Origin: Sipunculus nudus
Lineage: Eukaryota; Annelida; Sipuncula; Golfingiida; Sipunculidae
DNA: 64,000 nt
Reading direction: 5' to 3'
Assembly (NCBI GenBank): GCA_026874595.1
Contig: CM049317.1
Span: 35,554,901 to 35,618,900, forward strand
The notes beneath the pieces were generated by a model. That model was not told the DNA's origin, did not search any database, and worked only from the letters and a program-made list of their open reading frames with translations. A program made the position numbers and the translations under genes. Below, piece by piece: positions 31,696 to 41,900 of this stretch (positions are counted from its first letter, which is position 1; the number at the start of each line of letters is the position of its first letter).

Positions 31696-32301
31696 AGGGT
31701 TTTTCTCATTATATATTTACCAAGTCGAGAACTTCTTGCCTTGCCTGCCTTCAATCATGGAGCCCTCACCATACTAAAACTAACGCGTTATCATGATACT
31801 CATGTGAAATGCATATTATACTATGTTGTTTATGTGTTACGTTATATATTACGTTGATAATTTTACTGTTGCATGATGGACTTTTTTATATTGATGGACC
31901 ATATAACATTATCAGATTGTGATGGGTAAGACCCAAGGGGTCTTCCCACATGCCTTGGCTGTCTACATGCACCATTTGTTTGAATGTCTAACATTTATTG
32001 TAAATATATGTACATATTGGTTATAAAAATTGATCAAAAGTAGTTGCTCCCTCCATGAATTCCTTGGAGCCATACATTAATACATACTATATTATGATAC
32101 TAGTGATTCAAATTAAAATGTGTTCTCATGCAATGCTGTGTAGTCTGCTCAGGTGACCCAAGTGGGCACCTGTCTGACACACTGCTCGTGCCGAATCTGG
32201 CTTCCACTATAAGGAATTCAAATCATGTATGAAGTTTTTGGATAATAAGCTTGGCAGCAAGTATTCTAGAGCTGTGTGGGGGGCCACATGTGGCCTGTGG
32301 G

Positions 32302-33054
32302 GATTTTGGTCCCACACTGTTCTTGGGCAGCTTCTTGCCCCATATTTCTTTAATTAAATTTATTACTAAAATTTGTTTACACAGCCTTTCGGCCCATATT
32401 CACCAATACATTGTTTTACACCTTTGTGTGTTGGAAAGTGTGTATGAGCATAAATGCCCTCTTAGTTTGCAAGACTATGAGGTTTTATGCGAACATACAA
32501 CGTAAGTTTTGGATCTGTAAATTTAAATTAATCCTTGACCTTGCTTTGCGATCGACCTAGGTCCGCATTGGATTTCTTTTAGCATGTGTCCTTGACCTTG
32601 CTCAAAGTTCGACCTAGGTCTGCAGTAAATTTATTAATAGCTTTACTATGAGCCAATCAGAAGGGAGTATTCATTTTGCGCGGTATTTGTATTGCTTTGG
32701 GTTATAAGCGGGTCACCATAGCACAAACATCACTTTTCGTACTTGCTGCCTCCCTTGATTATCCTGAATTCCACCTCCCACCCCTCCTCCAGTCTTTGAT
32801 AATACATTATTTGATTTTATTTTTATTTTTATATATTACTTAACAATGTCTAATTATGTAAGTTTGATACATCTGTGTATAATTTTACTTCTGTATGGTT
32901 GGGCGATTTCGGCCCCACACTGTTCTTGGGCAGCTTCTTGCTCCCTTTTTCTTGAATTAAATTTATTAATAAAATTTGTTTATACGGCCTTTCGGCCCGT
33001 ATTCACCAATACATTGTTATACTCCTTTGTGTGGGAAAGTGTGTGTGAGCATAA
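32302..33054. repeat. element 1 terminal block: B1 - spacer - B2 direct repeats
   Basis: About 150-bp direct repeats lie at 32302-32455 and 32905-33054 (CCCACACTGTTCTTGGGCAG, CCTTTCGGCCC.TATTCACCA, ending GAGCATAAA), 603 bp apart. The spacer contains CCAATCAG at 32653 and TTATAAGC at 32702. The arrangement resembles the split direct repeats (B1-A2-B2) at the 3' end of Ngaro-type YR retroelements. Confidence 0.7.
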
Positions 33055-33332
33055 AAAAAATTATCTCTCCCTTCATGCTTGATTTATTTTCCTAACCCGG
33101 TCACCAAGAAACAATTTTTTATGATGGCCTAGGCTAATAAGGGCGTACACATGGCATAACGGTTTCACCTTCTGTACGTTACCCCTGCAGTTATACACTG
33201 AAAGCATAGGGTAGTTAACTGGGGCCCTGAGTCACTACCTCACGGGTAGTAAGTGTGATAAACTGATAAACCGGTCACTGCGTGAGCTGGACAGACCTGC
33301 TTTTGACCACCAGCGAGTAGTCAGAGCGCGGA

Positions 33333-33340
33333 TATAAATA
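33333..33340 (+). promoter_or_regulatory. TATA box of YR element 2
   Basis: TATAAATA within GCGCGGATATAAATAGCGC, 128 bp upstream of the likely gag ATG at 33468. Confidence 0.5.
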
Positions 33341-33467
33341 GCGCTGGACTGGGTACAACTGTACCTAAGCTGCTGCTGTGCTGCAATTCGCTGTTCTGTA
33401 CCACGTGCTTTTACACCGCGCACATTTCAGTTTCTGCAAGGGGCTTGTTGCCCCGGATGGTGACGAT

Positions 33468-34141
33468 ATGGAGGTCGCAACTCAACCAGTAGCGGAAAAC
33501 ATCATAGATGAGGTTATACCCCAACCTGTACCACAACCTCCACCTCAACCCATCGCTGTACATGATGATATCATTACCCCTTTAGATAAAGTTGACGCCT
33601 CCATCAGGGATGCCATCTGGACATTTCATTGACCTTAAGAAACTTGAGTTTCTTGTCCCATTAGATAAGAAAGAAACCACTCCCAAACCTGTCTCTGAGG
33701 ACGCTAAATTGAGTTTCAACAATTGGATGTCTGCAATGCACACATATATGCCCATCTACTGCTCAAAACCAGAGCTAGCTGTTCAGGCTCCCCAGCTTTG
33801 TACCTACATTGAATCAGTGAAATTTCTGTATGTTAAGGGCTATGACTGGCGCCACTTTGACTTCCAGTTTCGCCGCCTTAAGGGAAAGCTCCAACTGACG
33901 TTGGGATAAGCGCCACCAGGATTTCTTGATGGACGCCATAACATTACGCGAATCTAGGTCATCCAGTAAACAGAAAAACCCCCAGCCCTTTCGTTCCCAA
34001 CAGATCTGTTTTAATTACAACAAACAAAAACCATGTGCAAAAGATCCCTGCCCCTATCTCCATGCATGCAAACATTGCAATGGGGCACACCCAGTCTTTC
34101 GATGTCAATCCAAACAGCAGTTTAACCACAACGCTTGCTAG
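33468..34141 (+). pseudogene. YR element 2 gag-like protein, frameshifted
   Basis: It starts at ATG 33468 (MEVATQPVAENIIDEVIPQP). A one-base shift near 33615 leads to HFIDLKKLEFLVPLDKKE and NNWMSAMHTYMPIY. A second shift near 33905 leads to SQQICFNYNKQKPCAKDPCP and YLHACKHCNGAHPVFRC. The spacing of Cys and His in this last part resembles the CCCH/zinc-knuckle tail of DIRS-group gag proteins, which bind RNA. Confidence 0.7.
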
Positions 34142-34211
34142 ACCCACAACCCAGCAACCTAACACCCCAGTGCAAGGGGTCTCCGCTCGCCCCCAAGCAG
34201 CTAGCAGGCCT

Positions 34212-35079
34212 TCCAACTCCTATCAACGTCAAACACTTAGGTGATCTTTTACCACAGTTCTCATACCCTGATCACTTGCTAGATTGATTAGTCAAAAGCT
34301 TTTCTGAAGGGTTTGATATTGGGTTCCAGGGCGAGCTTTTGTTTAAAACTTCTGATAACCATGCTTCTGCTAGGAACAGGCCAGATATAGTGACTGCTAA
34401 GATCGAAAAGGAATTATTTCTTAATCGAATTGCAGGGCCATTCAGTTCTCCTCCCTTAGGTGTAGTTCCCAAAAAGCAGCCCAACCAGTTCAGGCTGATA
34501 CATAATTTATCCTACCCAGAGTCTGATTCGGTAAATTCAAGCATCCCCAGAGATTTGGCTACTGTTCATTATGCTTCTTTTGACAACGCTATCAAATTGC
34601 TTTTACCTTTAGGACCATCAGCTTTCTTAGCAAAATCTGATATTGAATCGGCATTCCATCTTCTCCTAATATCCCCGTCAAATTACCCACTACTAGGATT
34701 TACATGGAACGGTTCTTACTACTACGATAAGTGTTTACCAATGGGCTGTGCCTCCTCATGTCAGTTGTTCGAATCTTTTAGCTCTGCAGTCGAGTTTTTA
34801 CTCACAAAATTTGTTCAGGCCGGGTATGTAATGCATGTTCTGGATGATTTTCTTTTTATTGGAAGCTCATATGCTGAATGTGAACATTTGCTCAAATCAT
34901 TCATACAACTGTGCGATATGCTAGGTATCCCCCTTGCTCAGGACAAAACTGAAGGTCCACAACAGTGCATCACTTTTCTAGGCATTGAGATTGACGTGCA
35001 GTCTAGGACTGCACGATTACCTGATGATAAAGTGTGTAAGGCACGGCAGCTCCTACAATCATTTCTACTGAGAGATTAA
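34212..35079 (+). pseudogene. YR element 2 reverse transcriptase
   Basis: The frame opens around 34212 (TPINVKHLGDLLPQFSYPDH), has a TGA at about 34285, and continues open from 34339. RT motifs: GPFSSPPLGVVPKKQPNQFR, LIHNLSYP, AKSDIESAFHLL (Asp of motif A), LPMGCASSCQLFESFSSAVE and HVLDDFLFIG (catalytic DD). The HVLDDF form and NLSYP block are typical of DIRS/Ngaro-group RTs as I know them. A frameshift at the end of the frame leads into the RNase H part. Confidence 0.85.
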
Positions 35080-35764
35080 AGGTCACTTTGTTAGAACTTC
35101 AGTCCCTCATAGGGTTCTTGAATTTCACATGCACAGTGGTGCAGCCAGGTATATAGGGCCTTTCTTAGACGGCTAATGGACAAAACTCGTGGTTTAAAGC
35201 GGCCACACCACCATACTAGACTCACCCATGAGGTCAAAAAGGATATAGAGCTCTGGTTAACCTTCCTAAATGATTTTAATGGTAAAGCTTTTTTGCTGTA
35301 TGACCATTGGTCGTCATTTTTTGCCCTCCATTTGTTCACAGATGCTGCTAAAGGATTTGGCTTTGGGGCAATGTTTGGAAAAAGATGGTCAATGGCCAGT
35401 GGCCCAAGTCATGGAATAATTACAGCATAGTTACACTGCAGCTTTTTCCAATTGTACTAGCTTTAGAAATGTTGGGCCCCTGCTAGCCAACAATAGATTG
35501 ATACTGATGTCAGATAACCAGGCATTAGTCTTTGTTCTTAATAAGCAGCCAACTCCCGAACCTAAAACCATGTCCTTGATGAAAAGGTTCGTCCTTGCAA
35601 CAATAAAATTCAACATTATTTGTAAAGCAGAACACACCCCAGGAAACAGTAATAGAGCAGTTTGTTCACTCTCTCATTTACAGGTCGAAAGGTTTCACAT
35701 CCTTCACCCGGGAGCGAACATTCATCCCACAAAAACCCCAGTGCTTCCGCAAACTCTGAGCTGA
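35080..35764 (+). pseudogene. YR element 2 RNase H region, frameshifted
   Basis: Pieces: TLLELQSLIGFLNFTCTVVQ, RLMDKTRGLKRPHHHTRLT, HLFTDAAKGFGFGAMFGKRW (first RNase H Asp), LMSDNQALVFVLNKQ (second Asp) and AEHTPGNSNRAVCSLSHLQ (where active copies usually have N..AD..SR). The reading changes frame at least twice. Confidence 0.75.
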
Positions 35765-35769
35765 TCCGG

Positions 35770-36674
35770 GTAGGACAACATTTAATTACCAAAAGCTTGT
35801 CTGTTAATTCCACCCGCACATACCAGAGGGCCTGGGCTCAACTAACGCAGTTCTGCTCCCAACAACATCACCCAGAATGGGCTGATATTCCTGTTTCTAC
35901 TTACACTGTATTCCTATTCTTATCAAGCCGTTCGCTGCTGGCTGCTCTGGCAGCACATTAGCTTCTTTATCATCTGCGATTTCTTTCGCCCATAAAATCA
36001 CCAATAAACGTGATCCAACATTATCAGAGGCCATTAAGAAACTCATTGCTGGGGCTCGGAAACTAAGTCCCTCTGTTGACATGCGCTTGCCGATCACAAA
36101 ACCTCTGCTGCACCAGCTTGTTGCTGCTCTCCCTTTCACAATAGGTTCCTATTACCAACAAAAAATGTTCAGAGCCATGTATTTAATTTGCTTCTATGGT
36201 TTCTTCAGGATAGGGGAATTAATACCTAAATCAAAAATGACTCACACTCAAGTAGTACAGCTAGCAGACATTAGTCTCCCCTCTCAGCTCTTTCCCCACT
36301 TAAATACAAGGTTAAGACACTCAAAAAGTGCACCCTCCGGTTCATGGCAGTCTGTTACAGTAACATCTAAAGCTCCACAGCCCTGTCCTGTCCAGGCTCT
36401 GCGTGATTTTGTTCATGAAAGAGGCTCCTCCCCGGGTCCTGGCTTTTCTTCCCCTTCTGGTATACCTCTTTCCCATAAGCAGTTTTCTGATCAGCTGACA
36501 AGGGACCTTACCTTTTGCAATCTAGACATAACTAGATTTAAAGGCCACAGTTTTCGCATAGGAGCCGCAACTGAAGCGGCAGCTCAGGGCAAAAGTGATG
36601 CTGAAATAAGAACCTTAGGTAGCTGGCGATCAAATGCCTTTCAGAAATACATCCGTATGCACCACCTTCATTAA
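35770..36674 (+). pseudogene. YR element 2 tyrosine recombinase
   Basis: The N-terminal SAM-like part reads LSVNSTRTYQRAWAQLTQFC. After a one-base shift near 35950 the catalytic domain is open: FYGFFRIGELIP (first Arg), GHSFRIGAATEAAAQGKSD (HxxR) and LGSWRSNAFQKYIRMH (W and the nucleophile Tyr). All R..HxxR..Y residues are present, unlike the element 1 copy. It would integrate a circular cDNA by recombination. Stop at 36672-36674. One repair would make it intact, so this is the best preserved protein of the element. Confidence 0.88.
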
Positions 36675-37598
36675 TCTCAATGTTCCTCCCTCCCCTTGAG
36701 TTGACCCAAGTGGGCATCTCAATTACCCCCCCCCCCCCCGACCAATCTTAAACATATGTTTTCCTGGTGACCCAAGTGGGCACCAACATTTTTACCCCCC
36801 CCCCCCCCCTTTTACAACAGTGCTTCATCATATCTTCTGCAACAAGCCAAGACCCGAAGGACCTGCAAGATGCAATCATTCATATACACTGCCATAGTTG
36901 CTGCGCGTAGCTTGCATCAAGGACGCTGTCAACACAAACGCTGTGAATACTGCTACTCTACGAACACTGTGAATACTGCTACTCTTCGAACAATCGCTCT
37001 AAGTAACAGTCACAATGGATACCTACCTCATACCGGAACACTGGATTATTGCTGTGCGCCATACTTGGTGTATCATACAAATGTCTACGAACATTGGAAT
37101 TGATGCTTTACACTGTGGATCATACCGCCTATACAGACTTTGAAATGTCTCCCAGTGCCAACTTTTTATATGCAGTATGTGTTGAGAACTGTTGTATCAG
37201 GATTTATATGATGCATATGGACTCTTATTTTTTTTTTTTTTTTTTTGCTCCCAGGGTATGTTCATGTTGATTGTGAACATCAAATTGTGTATCTGCATAT
37301 GGACTAAGTTGCAGCCGTACATTTTATATGTGGACATTTAGTGTTTACTTTATATACTTATAGTGTTGATTAACACCTCATGAGGGTAATCCCAAGTGGG
37401 CACGCCCTCAAAAATAATGTTTATTGTTTAATGTATAATTTTCTCATTAATAACATAGTCGTACCTTTAGCAATGGTAATCCCAAGTGGGCACGCCATTT
37501 TTTAGCTTTATCATTTTATTTTTTTACTTAAATAGCAGGTCTCTTGCCAGTGGTATTTGCTAGGTGGGGGGCCATGCCTGCCTTCAGTCATGGCCAGT
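36675..37598. other. YR element 2 3' spacer with CCAAGTGGGCAC cores and C-runs
   Basis: It holds GACCCAAGTGGGCA at 36702 and 36769 and the TAATCCCAAGTGGGCACGCC form at 37388 and 37477. Two long C-runs lie at 36727 and 36794, and a T-run at about 37231. No coding sequence; frames at 36870-37270 look like chance. Confidence 0.6.
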
Positions 37599-38327
37599 GG
37601 CGTTTCTCGGGTCCCCACCTAACATATATCATGTATTTTTATCGGTTTCTCAGAAACCTCTTTAATTTTATATAATAAATGTTTTAAGGCCCAGTGGGCC
37701 CTTTATCTCAATCCATGACTTTTATCTGTGTGAATGTGTGTGTGTGGATGCATAAATCCCCTTTTTGGTTCGCAGGCCAAACGGCTTTATGTATCCTCAC
37801 ATACTTGCATTTGGTGGCAGCCATATTTTACCGGATGTTTTGATCCATGACCTAATTTGCGATCGGCAAGGCTCGCTGGCGTATGCACACGAGTTGGCCC
37901 GAGAGCACCCCCGACGGCCACGTCGGGCATGTTCAGAAACCTTCCAAAATTCCCCTACATTCAGCTAACCAATCAGCGTAAAGCGGCTCATCCGGGCCCT
38001 TATCACTAGCCAAATGGTCTATTTAAACACGGTTCATTTCGGATAGAATTTACTCTCGCCTTGCTTGCTCAAGACTGCTGCCACCAATTGCTTTCGTTTT
38101 CCGCCACCCACCCCTGCATCTTTTTCTTGTGTAATATTATAGTTGTTAAATGATTTAGTTGAATTTGGGGCGTTATTCGGGTCCCCACCTAACATATATC
38201 ATGTATTTTCATCGGTTTCTCAGAAACCTCTTTAATTTTATATAATAAATGTTTTAAGGCCCAGTGGGCCCTTTATCTCAATCCATGACTTTTATATGTG
38301 TGAATGTGTGTGTGTGGATGCATAAAT
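37599..38327. repeat. element 2 terminal block: B1 - promoter-like spacer - B2
   Basis: Direct repeats at 37599-37757 and 38169-38327 are nearly identical (GGTCCCCACCTAACATATAT, AGGCCCAGTGGGCCCTTTAT, ending GATGCATAAAT), with a period of 570 bp. The spacer contains CCAATCAG at 37969 and TATTTAAA at 38020. The layout and the CCAAT-to-TATA distance mirror the element 1 block. Confidence 0.8.
37969..38027 (+). promoter_or_regulatory. CCAAT/TATA pair in the spacer of element 2
   Basis: CCAATCAG at 37969 and TATTTAAA at 38020, 51 bp apart. Element 1 has the same pair at 32653 and 32702, 49 bp apart, in otherwise diverged sequence. Likely element promoters; inferred only. Confidence 0.45.
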
Positions 38328-38746
38328 AGCAATTATTATGAAAAACTTAAAAAAAAAAAGAAATGAATAGTTTGATATTGCATTTAGACCTACAGTTCCC
38401 CCCCTCATCATTTCACTCAGTTTTATATAATTGGTGTCATTAAATTGTTCTGTCATGAACTATTTTCCTGAATATTGATCAAGTGCATTACCGAATGGTA
38501 TATACACAGAAAGAAAAACAATGTGCAAGTTTGTCATATGAAGAAGCATTCTGGCTACTGGCGGTCAAATGTATACAATCCCAGCTCATTTTTTCATCTG
38601 TAGGCAAGTTGTAAAAAATATATTTGTGCCCAGTTTATATCCCAAGAAGGGAATTAGGTCTTTATTAGTTTGGTTGAAACAACAGATTTGAAACTTCCTC
38701 TTTCTAGTCTAGATGTAATATTTCATATCATCATTTTTTGTTGCAG

Positions 38747-38923
38747 ATTTAACGGTAACATCAAGCAATAGTAAGGCAGCTGGTTCAGACACTCAGGGCA
38801 TCTCAAGCAACAGTGGGGTGAGCCCATCTAAAGGTGTATCACTGTCTGCTGGTTCCACAGAGGATGGGGGAAGGAAGACCACAGAGCAAAATGAAGCCGT
38901 TGGTCTTAATCATGTTGATGCAT
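38747..38923 (+). CDS. gene 2 exon 1 detected (Ser/Gly-rich)
   Basis: The acceptor TTTTTTGTTGCAG is at 38746 and the donor is TGCAT|GTAAGG. It reads TSSNSKAAGSDTQGISSNSG and on, low complexity and probably disordered. It is phase-compatible with exon 2 through a split Ser codon. Confidence 0.65.
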
Positions 38924-41900
38924 GTAAGGACATACCGACTTACTGTTATCCATTAAATTTTAAAAGCCAAATAAATTCATGAATGTATATGATTTATGAT
39001 GCAGGGATAAAGCTAAGATTTTCCAGGCATGGTCACTTTGTTTAATTAGCTCTGTATTTCAGAAATGATGTGTATGGTACTGTAATACGCTTTCATTTAG
39101 ATTATCAAGTAATGTACTCAGATAGATGGGTAATTTATCTACCTATCAGTTTTACCTGCATCCATTGGATGTTTTACTAACTTTATCAATTAGAGGTCTT
39201 GCAATATTTGGCTTTAGTGATAATATTACATTTTTGAAAAACCTGCTGTATTAATAGGCTTCTTGAATATTAGCTGAGCTTCAACACAAACTTCATTTGT
39301 TCTAGCTGAAACTGAAAATGAAACAGCAGAGGGAACTGCTTGTGCCTCCATAGAACCATCTAACCCAAGCCCTAGCACTTCATCCACTTCTGGCTGCTCC
39401 TCTCCAGCAAAGTAAGATTCACAGTTTGATTTGTTGATCATTCATTGCTTATATCTCCAAAATTTAGCTTAAAATCCTCACACAAATTGTTAAGACTACT
39501 TAAAGCAGCAATTTTTTTAATGCATTTATTTTTTGCAAATGACATGTGCGTATTTTGCTTGTAAACTAATACTTGTTTTTAAAATTACAAGGTCTTTATC
39601 AAGCACACTTAAAATGAAAACCTTAAAATACTTTCTTTAGGCCATTTCTGAAAAAATCATATAAGGCTATGTCTGAAAATTTCACAGTTTTCAGTATCGT
39701 AAAGACTACATTGATTGAAGCTAACAGCCTAATGGTTATAATCAGTGAGATAATAAACTAAATTTTTTTACAAGCAAGTAAAAGTTATGTTGAGCAAATA
39801 AAAATTTAGCTCGTAAATTGCACCACGTTAAAATTAATGTTTAACCTTGTAACATGTGTAATGGATGATTATGTATGGTTTGATTTAGTCAAGTTGCCAC
39901 AGTGCCCCTGAAACCTTGGAAGAAGCCTTATCTGTTTCCAGTCAAGAACCTGCCACAGAATCTTCAGGACCACCTGAGAGAAAAAAAAGGCTCTGGACTC
40001 TACCCAAAGAAAGATTTTTCTCTCAGTCCTGTATGAGGATGTCACCAAGTTCACTTTGTATGTATCATTTGAAGTCTGATTTTGTCTCATGATAATGGAC
40101 TGATTATTATCCCCTGCCTCAGTGAAGTGGGGGTTATAGTGATCAGCTCCATCAATCTGCCTGTCCCTATGTCCATCAGTATGTCTGTAAACAATTGTTA
40201 ATTGACACAATATCTAAAAAAAATCTTACAGCTACTTCTTATTGTAGTTGAAGGTGCATCTTATAGTTTTTCCAGTGCTGATTAGATTTTGTAGTTTTTA
40301 GTTATCTTCTGTTTCTGTTCATTGTCAGTCTGTGGCAGTGCAGGAAAGGTATGAAACATGATTTGGTTAAGAATAGAAAATTTATTTCCAGATATTGAGA
40401 GTATAATAGTCATTCTCTGTGAAAGAGGTTGATAATGCCTAGATTCTGCTGATCAGATGAGTGACATGATACATAGGTCACTAATTTTGTCGGGAGTTAA
40501 TGAAATATTAATGTTTTCAGCACAAAGGTTAATGAAACAAATCTTAACAAAAGCCCTACAGTGTTCAAAGTTTTTTTTTATTTTGTAGCTACCCTGTACC
40601 AGATCAGTATACAGACATCATTCGAGGAATCATCATGAAGTGGCCACACTTGGCCAGTGTAGCTAATATGGAGGGCATAGACACAATTGTAAGTTGTATA
40701 ATTCTTACTTTTATTTCTTGACAGATTATTCCAAATGGTGTATATGAAGCCCATATTGTGTGTGTGTGTGGTGGTGGTTGTTGGGGGGGGGGACTTGGAA
40801 AATGGGACCTTCTGTATATTATTCATGGTAATATCTTTACTTAGATTTCCATTATTATTTGACAGGGTATGTCATTTAAATTGTGAAGCCTTTGTGTGCA
40901 GTCAGGAAAGGTGAACAAGTAACATAATAAACATGTTAGCCCCCCCCCCCCCCCCTTAGCGGCAATGTATCACTGAGGTGATTTAAACAACCAACACTAC
41001 CATAATGACAATAACAATGCATTCTTTGATGCTATTGACTGGGTGTGACACTATGTTGTATACTGTATTTCAGAACTACTGGAGGACTAAGATAAGGGAA
41101 AAATTCTGCAATGCCAGGAAAAGGAGGGACAGGCTTCAGCCACTAGTCAAGGCGAGAGTTCTGGGTAAGAGGAAGAAGAAGGGAGAAGCAACAGCTGCAG
41201 GGCCACCATGCAAGAAAGCCAAAGCTTGGTATGGTGTGCCCTATTATCTCCCTGAGAGGCCTCCAGGAGAGGATGCCAGCACCATCAGGGTTCACATTGA
41301 GTGGATGAAAGAGGAGAAGAGGGTTCATCCAAGGAGGCCAGACTTTGCAAAAATAAAGACTTGTATGGCAAGGACTCTAGCTGATCGCCGAGAGATGGTG
41401 GTCCTGCAGGCAGCATCCATAGAAACCATAATGGAGACATTTCCATGGCTTTGGGATGAAGATGAGGTAAATTCTTTGAATTCTTTACTGTATTTTTTTT
41501 AATTTAATAAAATAATTATAACCCAGGGTTTTTTTTTGTGCAGTGGTGAATTAAAGGAGGCTCTCTGAAACTATATTTTCTCAGAGTATTATTAATGTAT
41601 ATAATCATGAACTCCAGAATAGTGTATTCTATGTTCATTAAACATTAAAGCCTGCTGCAAGTTAGAGATATCAGATGTTCATGATTGTTGGTATATTACA
41701 TGAAGAAAATTTATGTGTTTAAAAATTTGGTTCATTTATACAAACAGCTGGCTGATGAATATCAGAGGCTTACAGGCAAGGATTTATCCAATCAAGTGGA
41801 CGAATTTTCCCAAAAATATTGGAAAGCTATCATCCAAATGGGTCAGAGGATTGACGAGAAGAAAAAGCATCCCCTCATCAAGGGCTTTGTTGAACATATG

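Larger units (their letters stand above)
33055..38327 (+). mobile_element. Ngaro/DIRS-like tyrosine-recombinase retroelement (element 2)
   Basis: In order: a 5' region with a TATAAATA box at 33333, a gag-like frame with Cys/His fingers, RT, RNase H, tyrosine recombinase, a spacer with CCAAGTGGGCAC cores, and a 3' block of direct repeats. There is no integrase and no methyltransferase domain, which suggests Ngaro rather than DIRS1. A 5' copy of the spacer between the 3' repeats (expected as A1) was not recognised. Several frameshifts and one internal stop show that it is inactive. The left boundary is approximate. Confidence 0.8.

Noticed and set aside
37765-37968. 67-codon frame between the YR direct repeats as a protein gene
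   Set aside because: It lies in a promoter-like spacer and has no counterpart in the element 1 spacer.
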